NCBI GenBank assembly: GCA_034359265.1
Contig: CP136895.1
Coordinates: 54,454,001 to 54,518,000 of the forward strand
DNA length: 64,000 nucleotides
Source: Canna indica
Lineage: Eukaryota > Streptophyta > Magnoliopsida > Zingiberales > Cannaceae
Reading direction: 5' to 3'
In this document: piece by piece, positions 21,490 through 31,905 of the stretch
Layout: every line of letters begins with the position of its first letter
Position numbering within the stretch: position 1 is the stretch's first letter
Program-made: the position numbers and the translations under genes
Notes under the pieces: model-generated
Told to the model about the DNA's origin: nothing
The model's input: the letters and a program-made list of their open reading frames with translations, nothing else
Database searches by the model: none

Positions 21490-22966
21490 TGTTGGTTGGA
21501 CCTTGACACTAGAAGGGGGGGTTGAATAGTGTCAATCCCCTTTTACACTTTTTCTTTTACTTAATTTAATCTTTAAGTAATGCAATTGTTCTTTGATGAT
21601 TGATATGATCACAATTAAATGGCAACGATAAAAGCAAGTAAAGAGCAATGCAAACAAAAGTATTTTATAGTGGTTCGGCCAACCGCCTACTCCACTACCT
21701 TCGCTCCTTACCAAGGATTTCTAAACCCTACTTTATAGAATTTATGTTTCCCTTTGAATACACTTGAGGACACCCTTCTCCCTCACTTGGAGAACACCTC
21801 AATCCTATTCACCTAGGCAAAACACAATTCTACAAAGTTGGACCCTAAGTGTTTCCTAGCACACCTAGCAAGTTATCTCAAACTTGAAAGCAAGATACAA
21901 TGAAGATCGAATACAAGGAAAGAGCTAAAGAATGAAAGATTGAACCAAGCTTCTTTCCACCGCCTTCTTGTCTTCAACTTGCAACTGGATGATGACTCAT
22001 AAAGTGCAGCACAGTTGAAGCACAACAACGCCTGGTATTAATGTCGAGACTGGGAGCAGAGAGAGCTCGGAGGTGTAGATCTTTGAAGGCTTTAAAGAAC
22101 TCTTTTTAATGCTCAATAATGTTTGCAAGAAGGATTAAAGAAGTTAGGTGAGGTCTATTTATAACCCATCACTCTAACGGCCCGTTCAACGGGTGAAAAA
22201 TCGATCGTTGAAGCCGTTCGGTCGCAGGGCTGATAGATCGGTCGGTCGACTGACGGATTGACCTCTAGTGCAATCGCTGGCAGCTGTGAGAGGTCGGTCG
22301 ACTGACGGGTCGACCACCCACAATTCTTTCAACATTCGGTCGACCCGTCGGTTGACCGAATGGCTGTAGCGAGTCACGCGATTGAGGGTTTCTTTAGGTC
22401 GGTCGACTGATTGGTCGACCGCTACCTTTCTGCCAATTTTTTGCCTCTGTCAGTCGACTAACCGGTCGACCGATGCAGCCCAGCTTGTTCGGCCTTCGCT
22501 ACATTCAGTTGACCGATTGGTCGACCGAATGGCTTCTGCCAATTTTTTGCGATCTCCGGTCGACCAGTCGGTCGATCGAATGGGCTGCACTGCTATACTA
22601 TTGCCTTGTTCGGTCGACCGACCGGTCGACTGAACCTAGGCTGAGGATGATTTCTTCCATGTCTTTTTACATGCCTTTTCTATGGGTTTGGTTACCAAGT
22701 TTCAACTTGGATAATCTTACAATTTTGGCTTGGGATAAACTATCCTAGGGACATATTACATTAACTCTACTTGACTTAATCCCGAGCTTTCTTCAGCGAT
22801 TTCTTCTTCCATTTCTTTGACGATCTTTTCCGCCGTCCCGTTTGAACGGATTAGGCATGCATATCGTAACCTCAACCCTGAACTCAAAACTTCACACTTT
22901 GGATTAAATACATTTTGTTATCATCAAAATAAAGATCGAGGCTTAAGAGAGACTCTTAAGCCAACA
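21490..22966 (-). repeat. Element C 5' LTR
   Basis: 1477 bp, TGTTGGTTGG...CCAACA. Same layout as 14712-16101, about 100 bp longer near 21600-21700. TATA box at 22156-22163. Confidence 0.87.
22226..22632 (-). promoter_or_regulatory. GGTCGACC array, element C 5' LTR
   Basis: Homologous to 15378-15765. A pair GGTCGACC/GGTTGACC near 22338 is a single motif in the other LTR, so one 12-bp unit was lost there. Many variants are CG to TG or CA changes. Confidence 0.62.
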
Positions 22967-22971
22967 CACAT

Positions 22972-24100
22972 CACTATGTGACTTTCATATATTTTTGCCT
23001 CTAGGACAACCAAGACCTTGTGTGTGCACAACAAACCAAGGAGACTTAGTTGAGTCGGACCCATCGTTCGTATGCCCTAACGAGAAAACAACCACCCTTG
23101 TGTGTAGCTCAACAAGCTAGGTAAGTCATGTTCACGCCGGTAGCATAGACACAAAAGAGATATGTGTCATATGAGGTGCAACGTGTCTATTAGCACAAAA
23201 GGGCCTTGTGTGTGCACAACAAACCCATTGTGACAATAGACACACTTGTCCCTCATAACGATGGAAGGCGCGACCGATATTCTTAATATCTTAGCCATTC
23301 GGACTCAATATTATTGGAGGGTTTCTTCATGCAATTATCTAAGCTATCAACAATTTAAGCAAAAGCAATAAATAAAAGCATAAAGTAAATAAGGATGATT
23401 ATGGATGTTCTAAGGGTTCCACCCGAGCCACTGGGCGAACCAAGGCTATCTCCGTCTTGCCAAGGGGCTGCCCAAAACTATCTTGTAGGTTGTCGGTTCC
23501 ATAAGTACCTTCCCGGGGTTCTAGTCATCATCAACATGGCACCGAACACCTCCTCTCCGTGCGCACACCAAAACGGAGCAACAAGCGTGCTTGCCACGAA
23601 GCTGCCCCTAAACTTCTAATTTTCCAAAACTGAAAGTAGAAGACCTCAAACAACCCTTGGGGAAAGGTTTAAGGAGAGCGAGAAGTGAATTACAATCAAA
23701 ATTCTCAAGAGGAAGGAAGGGGTACGCAGGCCCTATTTAAAAATTACAATGTTGAAATTTCATAATTTTACAAGCAATCATCACAACCATGTTTTACACA
23801 GTCACATACACATAGAGCTTATCCATAATCATCCTTTCATGCATCACATCATATATGAAAAATAAAGGAAAAAATAGAATCTGAAATCACGCAAATTCGA
23901 TCACGTTTCCACCCAAAATGGTCCGAACAACACATGCTGAATTTTTTGGTTCTCGAGGCTGTTCAACCATGAACCCACGGGATTTTTGAGCTTAAATTCT
24001 GTCCAAAGTCAATATGGATAGTAGGCTTCCACCTCGATTCATCATATGAATGGTGGAGCCAAGAAAATGATTCAAAAACCCCCGAAAACCAAAACCGGGC
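22972..24100 (-). other. Element B 5' leader, LTR-proximal piece
   Basis: Continuation of the B leader beyond element C. The frames at 23395-23619 resemble no protein. CTTGTGTGTGCACAACAAAC occurs at 23016 and 23214, with a related CTTGTGTGTAGCTCAACAAG near 23094. No clear primer site was found, so the border with the LTR (about 24.05-24.16 kb) is approximate. Confidence 0.5.
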
Positions 24101-25811
24101 AGCATGACGTTTAGGGAGCGAACGGTTCGTAAATGTGAAATAAAAATTCCAAAACGTGAAGGTATACCTTATACCGTGGTTGGATAGGGTACTCCTATTC
24201 CTGTATCAAGATGCACACACGCACATCCTCCAATGATTGTCCACACCAGGCACCTCGCAACAAAATGGCAGCAAACAACCAAACTCGTAGTGGTTCTTCC
24301 ACCAAAAACCGGGTTCCATAAATCAAATTCTTATTAATTAGGATTTATCCAAATAAATTAATTCCCAATTAATCGGTTAAGCTCATGGATGAAAACTAAT
24401 TTTTCCACCTTGTATATTTGATTCAAAATCAAATTATATTTAATTCATAATTAAATATATTCCCAGTCAAGTAGTTAATTAAATATTTAATTCATAATTA
24501 AATTTAATCAACTACATGAAATATTATCATGTGCCAATCCCTACAATTTTAGGAAAACTCTACAAATTACGATTACCGAGGAACTCCTTCCTCATGCATT
24601 CGTTCCTATAGGAAACAACTTTCCTATCATGTCCGTAAATGAGATCCGTGATCGAGTTGCAGCATGTCCATGCTAGTAGACAAATAGGGCCGCATTCAGA
24701 CTTTATCTCGTAAGGTCCGTTACGAGGTTATCCTGTTGTGTCTGACCCATTGGGCCCCACACTAAGCCAGTAATGACTTGTGCATAACGGAGAGTCGAAG
24801 ACAATAGAATGACTTCTATTCGAATCTTACGAGCCACCACTAAACCCCTTCAGTGTGGTCATGAGAGACTCTACTCACAAGTCAATATTGATATCTAGCA
24901 ATGTGTCATGACTGTTTGGATAGTGTGAGGTTCAATCTATAGGGATCGAACGCCCTTTGATAATTAGTTATCGTACAACTAAGTCTCTTAGTTACAATGT
25001 CTCGGATACGGCTAGGGTATAGAAGATGTATCAAAGCCCAATACCAATTCATATGTATTCTGCCTGCCAAGTCATCGTCTCAATGATGACATGTCAGAAA
25101 ACCTTTTTCCGACATTCATATCTACTCTGGCCAGAGATTCTTGAGTCGACACTTATAGGGACACATATGACATTATCTCCTATTACTAGGAGTAATAGAG
25201 TCCATATTGGTTGCTCACATATCTCCATGGGTGCTTTCCCATGCCCTAGAGTTATCCGACACATGACACTGAAAGGCCACGTAAGGATAAGTCCAAAGCA
25301 ATGGGTCGACACTCACAAGGTAACCATGACAACCTTAGATCCAAGAACTGCTTGCACCTACTGTCACCCGAGGAACATCCTATTGACACTCATGTAAGGA
25401 TTCCATTATGTGTTCTTCGTGTAGGTCCGTTCAGTGAACTCATTCCCTAATTATGAGCACCTGCACTTGTACATTAAATGATGGCTCATAGGTAACTGTG
25501 AGATCAACTAGCCCTTATTGTATAAGGCATGTACCAAGTGCATCAGTTTATCCGGAATCACCAATCCCCTAATTGATGATCCTACGTTTGGGAACATTTA
25601 GAACAGGTGCATTTGGATTCCTAAGTCTCACTGTCATGATCTCATCATGACCTTAGAATCAATTGCTCGGGTTCAAGGGGTTCATCACAATCTAATATAT
25701 ACGAAATATAGATGGAGCATATTTCTTTCAACATGTTTCTTTCTCATCATTAACCAAAAATAGTTTCCTACACATCAACATGTGATTGGCTCAATGGCAC
25801 TATTTCTTTCA
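24100..25811 (-). repeat. Element B 5' LTR, internally deleted
   Basis: Matches the 3' LTR: GGTATACCTTATACCG at 24157 pairs with 2504, and the region to 24315 pairs with 2504-2710. Then it jumps to the part matching 3950-4287 and 9397-10550. The missing 1.24 kb held the TATA box. Outer end CA at 25810-25811 next to the GAAGT duplication. It also shows the unoccupied insertion site of element A near 24660. Confidence 0.77.
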
Positions 25812-25816
25812 GAAGT
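25812..25816. repeat. Target-site duplication of element B, right copy (GAAGT)
   Basis: Identical to 2377-2381. Confidence 0.85.
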
Positions 25817-26542
25817 CTTCGCTCCTCTTGATGCCTTGATGATGAAACAATTGAAGGTTGAAGGCAAGATCAAGGGTTTTTGTCTCCAAGCTAGGGTTTA
25901 CACAAAGGATGGCTCAATCAAGCTCAATGATGATCAAAATATGTCTCAATGAGTGTTGGATGCTTTGGAAGGTAAGTTTGAGGTCTTAATTATATAGAGA
26001 TCCAAAGGCTAGGAGCTTAGTTTCCAACAAGCTCAATGGGTAGAAATTCAAAATAGAGTCGTTGGGGGCATTTTGGGAATTCTGGACAATTTGACCTAGA
26101 AAGTACTGGTACTTTCTGGGCTATTTCGGGCTATTCCGAAATGTCCATCCGGGATGTTCCGGGCTATTCCGGGATGTTTCGGAATGCTACAACATTCCAT
26201 CCGAGATATTTCGGAAATGTTACAACATCCCATCAGGAATGTTGCTTATGACTTGTGTACTCTTGATAATAGATTAGGTTCATGTCCTAGGGATATTTGC
26301 ATCATTATAAGGATTAATACAATCATGATAGACACCCTAAACCTAAACTCTATTCTTCTCGAAGATTTCGAGCGCGTTGACCAATGTCCTTCCAATTCAC
26401 CGATTTTTTAATATTTTCGATCGCGGACGTCGTGTGTCAACCAACTTGGAACCTGAAAATATTTTTCCATGAGAATATTAGTTTCATATTTGTTATCATC
26501 AAAATCGAGATTAAGACCAAGGTTGAAAACCTTAGGCCAACA
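25817..26542 (-). mobile_element. LTR-P, right part
   Basis: Resumes the copia LTR cut at 2376. It ends CCTTAGGCCAACA at 26542, like the LTR end at 44942, with TTATCATCAAAA and CGAGATTA blocks before it. It holds a minus-strand TATA (25991-25996) and a short-repeat array at 26117-26235. Confidence 0.72.
26117..26235 (-). promoter_or_regulatory. CCGGGATGTT repeat array in LTR-P
   Basis: About ten degenerate units such as TTCCGGGATGTT and TTTCGGAATG within 120 bp, some as inverted pairs, about 120 bp upstream of the TATA box in transcription order. It occupies the place held by GGTCGACC arrays in A, A3 and C. Confidence 0.5.
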
Positions 26543-26543
26543 C

Positions 26544-26755
26544 TAGCCTCAATATATAATCAATCAAATGAACCCTCTCCATCGTGGGCTTCATTAATCG
26601 GGCCTACACTTGACTAATTACACCAATCAAGATTAAGTGTTTTGAGCCCAAGTCACGTGGATCAAATTAAATGAGCTTATATGCATCTGAAATAGGATCA
26701 TAAGATTAACCCGTATAAATCAAAAACCAAAATTGACTGTAGCCCACAAAAAAAG
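26544..26755 (+). repeat. Direct repeat DR1 (pairs with 28022-28230)
   Basis: AGCCTCAATATATAATCAATC... through ...ATTGACTGTAGCC is repeated in the same orientation at 28022-28230 with scattered substitutions. The two copies bracket a head-to-head LTR arrangement. Confidence 0.75.
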
Positions 26756-26931
26756 GTGTTGTAGAGTCTTTTGAGAAGGTGTTATAGAGGAAGATCTAGC
26801 TTTTCCTAGAGACCCAAAAAATTGCTTCCGTTGTAATTATGTCTATATCAAGTAAGATCATCCCTTATTTCTCTATTTATTTTGGTGTTCTTAAATTCAT
26901 GTAATCATGTGGCATTAATTTTTCTTACAAT

Positions 26932-26943
26932 TGGTATCAGAGC
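26932..26943 (+). promoter_or_regulatory. Primer binding site, plus-facing (tRNA-iMet)
   Basis: TGGTATCAGAGC two bases after CTTACA. Full match to the usual plant site. Confidence 0.8.
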
Positions 26944-26944
26944 C

Positions 26945-27788
26945 AAATTAAATGAATTAAGAATCCAAATTTTCTTGATGTTATACAATCATAATTTTTC
27001 TGAATTGTGCAATAAAAGTAAAATTTGTTTGAGATCTGAATATAATTTTTTTTTCCAGATATGTTGTATTATCTTTTTTCACTATGTGATTACTTGTTGT
27101 TTTTATTTTCCGTAAGCGCACTATCGAAAAAAATACAGGCTATTCTCGAAAATATGCATGATGTTTTGATCAGAAAAATATATATGCAGCTTTTTTATAT
27201 ACACGGTGTTGTTTTGTCTAATTTCTCGTGCGCTAGTTTTATTTGTTGTACGCATATGTCTCGCTTGTTGCTTCTTTTTCTCGATGAGCAGTGTGGTGTA
27301 CACTACTCTAAGAGCAGCGAGGCGAGCAGTGCTCGCCGTGCTAGAGGCGCTTGGGTCCACAAGCCTTTTTCCTTGACAAGAGCGATGCAAATGCAGCGCC
27401 ATCTCAATTTTATTGTTATACGTCATGTATATATTTTTTTTGGATTGGATACTATGCATTCTGGGATCATGCACATCTGCTTACAGTTTTGATCAGAAAT
27501 ATACCTATTGCCTTCAAAAATATTTTTCTTATTTTGGTATGTGTGATGCAGGTCATCAACCTATATGTTTCGATCGGCGTTTTTGTTTCTATCAAAACTC
27601 CAATTTAAAATTTTTGTTGCAACTTGCCGAGAGTATCCTTCCTATTTTTCTCAAATTTATTGTTGTGCCTTGGTGAGCATGTCTGTCTCAATTCCATGTT
27701 TATCTCCCTGAGCATATTGTTTCATGCTCACCATGCACTCAGTCGTGCAAGACATATTGGATTCTTAAATTTACGTAGGAACGCGAGG
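26945..27788. other. Interior between facing primer sites, no gene seen
   Basis: A/T-rich sequence. The overlapping frames on both strands at 27061-27676 look like chance frames and match no family I know. Confidence 0.5.
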
Positions 27789-27800
27789 CTCTGATACCAA
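27789..27800 (-). promoter_or_regulatory. Primer binding site, minus-facing (tRNA-iMet)
   Basis: GGCTCTGATACC on the plus strand, reading TGGTATCAGAGCC on the minus strand, just before the inverted LTR end at about 27803. Confidence 0.8.
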
Positions 27801-28021
27801 TTGTAAGAAAAATTAATGCCACGGGATTACATGAATTTAAGAACACCCAAAATAAATAGGTAAAGGGTAGATCTTACTTGACGTAGACATAATATTCTAG
27901 ATGTCCAGGAAAAACTAGATCTTCCTCTATAACACCTTCTCAAAAGGCTCTGCTTTGATGGGGAAATCAACTATGAGCTAGGATTTCTCATCCTGTATCA
28001 TGTTATGTGTGTAGAGGGGAC

Positions 28022-28230
28022 TTAGCCTCAATAAATAATCAATCAAAAGAGCCATCTTCATCACGGGCTTCATTAATCGAGTCTACACTTGACTAATCAC
28101 ACCAATCAAGATTAAGTATTTCGAGCTCAAGCCACATAGATCAAATTAAATGAGTTTATATGCATCTTAAATAGGATCATAAGATTAACCCGTTTAAATC
28201 AAAAATCGCAATTGACCGTAGCCTAAAAAA
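28022..28230 (+). repeat. Direct repeat DR2 (pairs with 26544-26755)
   Basis: Same phrases as DR1, for example CACACCAATCAAGATTAAGT and ATAGGATCATAAGATTAACCCGT, in the same orientation. Confidence 0.75.
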
Positions 28231-28386
28231 ATATTAAAAAAAAATTCTTTAATAATAGAAAAATATTCTAACAATTAATAAAAGCAATACCTCTTTTTTC
28301 TTCCATAGGAACCACACATTTTCATCCCCAAACCGCATTACATGAGGTGTAGCCATCCTCGTATATCTTTCTCTAATTTTGCTTTG
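28231..28386 (-). other. Possible coding remnant left of element E
   Basis: Rejoining the flanks of E on the minus strand (33720-33651, then one duplication copy, then 28386 down) keeps a frame open with KKKRVLCENWRNQNEQDNK and KLEKDIRGWLHLM. An overlapping frame gives MATPHVMRFGDENVWFLWKKKE ending at GAG/GTATTG. Only one can be coding, if either is. I do not recognise either peptide. Confidence 0.2.
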
Positions 28387-28391
28387 TTATC
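28387..28391. repeat. Target-site duplication of element E, left copy (TTATC)
   Basis: TTATC before the LTR. The identical copy is at 33646-33650. Confidence 0.8.
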
Positions 28392-28742
28392 TATTGGAAG
28401 CAATGGGACTAAAAACACAGTGAGTTCACAGCGATTGAAGTGAACCAGAGAAGGTGCGCGCACGACAAAGGTTGAGGATGAAGTTGTAATTACCAAAGTA
28501 GACTTGTAGTTTAATAACTCATATATCATGTATAGGGTTTCTTTTGTCTTTACTCTTTTACTGGAAAGTTAATTGGTAACACATTAACGGGCTTCGTATG
28601 TGTTTACGGAAACCCGCTAATGCCCGCTGTATAAAGTCTAAACTCCGTTTGAATTCTGTTCTAGTTTTTTGAATGAATAAAATTTCCCAATTCCTCTTCA
28701 CGCCTGTTCTTGAGAGAGTAGAGCTCATCTACGATCTCTTCA
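28392..28742 (+). repeat. Element E 5' LTR
   Basis: 351 bp, TATTGGAAGC...CTCTTCA. Differs from the 3' LTR mainly by a 25-30 bp block near 28530-28570 (present here) and a short extra repeat of AATGCATTAA in the other copy. Contains TATAAAG at 28631. Confidence 0.87.
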
Positions 28743-28753
28743 TGGTATCAGAG
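28743..28753 (+). promoter_or_regulatory. Primer binding site of element E (tRNA-iMet)
   Basis: TGGTATCAGAG directly after the 5' LTR. Confidence 0.85.
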
Positions 28754-28829
28754 TGGATCATCTCAGAGTTGATCTCTCATTGTCACCGATCATCAATCAT
28801 CTCAAGACTCAGAAGCTTCGACCAACATC

Positions 28830-30001
28830 ATGGCGAGGAATCGCAGATCGGCTGCAACAGTAGATCCGCCGCCGGAGAATCACATTATCGAGCTGAGAGT
28901 GGATCGGTAGCAGGAGATCCAGAGGTAGAAGACGATCCATACACTCTTTCTGGAAGTGATAATCCATGTATGAACCTTGTATTCGTTCAATTGATTGGCC
29001 AAGAAAACTACCTGACATGGAAGAAATCAATGATGATTTCATTATCGGCCAAAAATAAGATTGGGTTTATCAATGGAACCCTAGCTCCACCTGACGAGCT
29101 AACATCCAGATATAGACAGTGGAAACGATGCAATGACTTGGTACAATCATGGATTTTGCAATCCATATCGCCAAATCTATGCTCCAGCATAATCTTTGCA
29201 GAAACAGCTTCAGACATGTGGAGAGATCTTGAGGATAGATTTGGCAGAGGTAATGAACCTAGAATATTTGATCTCGAGATGCAAATCTATGTAAGCAGGC
29301 AAGAAAATTTAAGCATTTCAGCATATTATACCAAACTGAAGTCATTATGGGATGAAATGGATGCATTAACAGTTGGCACAAGTGTTTGCAAATGTGAGTT
29401 TGGAAGAGATGGCAACAGGAGTAGGAGACTGAGACAATTCCTAATGGGGCTTAATGAAGTCTACATGGGAATCAAAGGCCAAATCCTAATCATGAAACCT
29501 CTTCTGGACATCAATCAAACATATGCCATGCTTGAACAAGAGGAGTTGCAAAGACAATCTGGAACAAAATCCAGCAGTTCAATAGAGAGTGTAGCATTGA
29601 ATGTTGTGTATCAAAATTCGACAAGGAATGGTTACAAGGGAAATAAATACAAATCCCTGGGACCAAACAATAAACTCTTTTGTGACTTCTGCCAAAGACC
29701 AGGGCATTCGAAAGAAAACTGCTACAAACTTGTTGGTTACCCACCTGGCCACAAGTTTTATAAGGGCAAACAAAAGTATGGAGAAAACAATAACAGGCAA
29801 GTCAATCATGTACTGACAACAAACACAGAAGATGGCTGTGAAAGTAACATTGCTAAATCAATGAATGAAGAAGTAAATAACAAGCACAAAGGGATATCTG
29901 AGGAGCAGTACAACACGTTGCTTGAGACTATGATGAGTCTGATGGGGCAGAAACAATCCAGTTCCCACATTGTTAATATGGCAGATAGGTATAATTCCTA
30001 G
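28830..30001 (+). pseudogene. Element E gag
   Basis: The likely original start is ATG at 28830 (ARNRRSAATVDPPPENH), whose frame stops near 28910. The main frame picks up at DPYTLSGSDNPCMNLVFVQL, so a frameshift has occurred. The open frame that begins inside the LTR (28673) is not a real start. Motifs: NYLTWKKSMMISLSAKNKIGFINGT (copia gag type 3), DRFGRGNEPRIFDLEMQI, YYTKLKSLWDEMDAL, QFLMGLNEVYMGIKGQIL and knuckle CDFCQRPGHSKENC (CX2CX4HX4C). About 370 aa remain readable. Confidence 0.87.
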
Positions 30002-30596
30002 TTTAAATGCATTGAATTTATCTAACTTTTGGATTCTAGATAGCGGAGCAACAGATCATGTAACCAATGACAAAACCTTGCTTGACAACTCTAGCAAACC
30101 CAAGTCACATGATAAGATATCCTTACCCAATGGGGACACTATACCTGTCAGCCATTCTGGAACAGCCTACATCAATAAACATTTGCAATTAAACAGTGTG
30201 CTTGTTGTTCCTTCTTTCCACTTTAACCTCATATCAATAAGCAAGCTCACTAAAGAAATGAACTGTTCAATTGAATTTAACCCACACAACTTTGTTATCC
30301 AGGACCTTGTAACGAGGAGAGTTTTGGGGATAGGTAGAGAAATAAATGGACTGTATGTGATTGAAGGAGCTTACAAGCTAGCAGGCAATCCGAGAAGCCA
30401 ATCTAAAGTTCTTCTTTCAGCTTCATTCAATAATCATTCCTTGTGGCATGTTAGATTAGGCCATATGTCCATTTCAAGAATGAAACTTCTTAGCAGTAGA
30501 ATACCTGAATTACATAGTGTTCTTGAGTTTGTTTGTAACATTTGTCCACTTGCTAAACAGTGTAGAACTCCATTTATCCAAGCATGGATAAATTAG
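29970..30596 (+). pseudogene. Element E protease and integrase zinc finger
   Basis: 208 aa overlapping the end of gag in another frame. WILDSGATDHVTND carries the catalytic DSG, HFNLISISKLTKEMNCSIEF is the typical protease end, and LWHVRLGHMSISRM with CNICPLAKQ is the HHCC finger. It ends in TAG after QAWIN, just before the integrase core. The overlap could be an original frame arrangement or decay. The stop inside integrase shows decay in any case. Confidence 0.87.
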
Positions 30597-31402
30597 AATT
30601 TCCATTTGATTTAGTTCATTGTGATGTTTGGGGTCCATACGATGTACCAACTTAAAATGGGCATAAGTATTTTCTCACTTTAGTTGATGATTGCACTAGA
30701 AGTGTTTGGACTTACCTATTCACCTTCAAATCCCAAGTACCAAACATACTCATAGAGTTCATCAAACTAGTACAAACTCAGTTTTCAAAGACCATTAAAA
30801 TCATTCAAAGTGATAATGGTAGTGAATTCTTCAATTCAACCATAAATGAGTTCCTCTCCAAACAAGGCATCATACACCAAAGCTCATGTGTTGAGACACC
30901 TCAACAAAATGTCATTGTGGAGAGGAAACATAGGCATTTACTTCAAGGTCACTAGGAGTCTTAAATTTCAATCTAAATTACCACAAAATTTTTGGGGAGA
31001 TTGCCTATTGACAGCCACATATCTCATTAATAGGTTACCAAGTCCTATGTTAGGCAACCAAGTCCCTACAATCTTCTCTACCAAAAGGAACCTGAAATAA
31101 ATCACCTTAGGGTATTCGGTTGCATGTGTTACACAAGCACTCTTAAAAGGGGAAGGGATAAACTAGACCCTAGGGTTGATGAAGGGGTGTTTATAGGATA
31201 TCCATATGGTCAAAAGGGCTATAAGATATTCAATCTTAAAACTCAAACTATCATTGTATCAAGAGATGTTAGCTTCCTAGAAAACATTTTTCCATTTGAT
31301 AACAAGGAACATGAACAACCCAAAACTATCTTCCCTGTGGACCATACAATCCAAAACATGCCTGAAAACACACCCTCATCAGACACCCTTAGTTCAAGTT
31401 AG
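30597..31402 (+). pseudogene. Element E integrase core and C-terminal block
   Basis: FPFDLVHCDVWGPYDVPT then TAG (first Asp seen), YFLTLVDDCTRSVWTYL, IKIIQSDNGSEFFNS (second Asp), ETPQQNVIVERKHRHL (Glu; QQN then V where G is usual), then stops and frame changes. The frame 30846-31100 continues with FWGDCLLTATYLINRLPSP. The frame 31124-31402 gives CYTSTLKRGRDKLDPRVDEG and GVFIGYPYGQKGYKIFNL. Catalytic residues survive but no continuous frame does. Confidence 0.85.
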
Positions 31403-31417
31403 CATACTAATACTCTA

Positions 31418-31905
31418 GTGCAATCATCTACTGATAGACAAGAGTCAATACATGACCCAGTACTTGAGGTGGTTATTGATGAACCCTGCAATGAAGACTT
31501 GAGTGAGCCTGAACATCAACCTTTAGAATACATTGATACACAAATTCAACCCATTGAACCATTCATTAGAAGAAGCAATAGGTTAACCAAAAGACCTGCA
31601 AAGCTCAAAGATTATCACTGCAGTCCTTTATCATCTACTTCCCTACTCAAATCAATTAAAGGCAATGACATTAAAACTAGCCCTTATCCATTGGTGAACT
31701 TCCTAAACCTACAAAACATTTCAACTGAACAAAGAAACTTTTTGAATACCATTAACACACACAAGAGCCAAATTCCTATGCTACTGCTTGTAAGAAACCA
31801 GAGTGGATAAAATCAATGTAAATTGAACTGGATGCACTTGAATCCAATAACACTTGGGAACTAGTAGAGTTACCCCCAGGGAAGTCCCTAATTGGCTGCA
31901 AGTGG
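31418..31905 (+). pseudogene. Element E integrase-RT linker
   Basis: Variable acidic linker with RRSNRLTKRPAKLKDYHC, the usual sequence before copia RT. It is followed by a frame change and WELVELPPGKSLIGCKWV on the way into RT. Confidence 0.75.

Larger units (their letters stand above)
14712..22966 (-). mobile_element. Element C, Ty1/copia (SIRE/Maximus-like), full length but dead
   Basis: In minus order: 5' LTR 22966-21490, primer site 21487-21479, gag (about 21455-19798), protease 19784-19533, integrase and RT start (19502-17886), RT 17885-17363, RNase H 17353-16697, a non-coding tail, polypurine tract 16115-16102 and 3' LTR 16101-14712. Gag with a long coiled coil and two CCHC knuckles, and the gag wording, fit the SIRE/Maximus lineage. 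About 8.3 kb. In-frame stops split every domain group and the RT motif is changed. Inserted in the leader of B. Confidence 0.88.
2382..25811 (-). mobile_element. Element B, Ty1/copia (Angela/Tork-like), nested host of A and C
   Basis: A minus-strand copia element bounded by TG...CA and a perfect GAAGT duplication. In minus order it has 5' LTR (25811 down to about 24.1 kb), leader (24.1 to 22.97 kb and 14.71 to 14.45 kb), gag, protease, integrase, RT and RNaseH (14449 to 10808), polypurine tract (10552-10562) and 3' LTR (10551 to 2382). It is inflated by a MITE at 3232, element A at 4293 and element C at 14712. Removing these leaves roughly 9.4 kb, plausible for a copia element with long LTRs. 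All open frames are broken. The lineage call rests on gag and protease motifs such as LDTGCGSRICN and is moderate. Confidence 0.85.
26756..27960. mobile_element. Head-to-head LTR ends with facing primer sites
   Basis: The segment 26756-26929 ends CATTAATTTTTCTTACA and is followed by ATTGGTATCAGAGCC. Its inverted counterpart (27804-27960) begins TGTAAGAAAAATTAATG and is preceded by GGCTCTGATACCAATT. So two 5' LTR ends point at each other across about 850 bp. Long blocks match in inverted orientation, such as GAGAAGGTGTTATAGAGGAA. No pol or gag frame is present. This is either a rearranged non-autonomous element or two copies inserted head to head. Confidence 0.65.

Noticed and set aside
26932..26943. 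Part of a tRNA gene
   Set aside because: TGGTATCAGAGC here and at other sites is the primer binding site next to an LTR end; no cloverleaf or A/B boxes follow.
27061..27676. Overlapping open frames of 85-143 aa
   Set aside because: Different frames on both strands with Phe/Ile-rich, unrelated peptides in A/T-rich DNA between facing primer sites. No family resemblance.
28673..28829. ATG at 28673 as gag start of element E
   Set aside because: It lies inside the 5' LTR, so it precedes the primer site. The better start is 28830.
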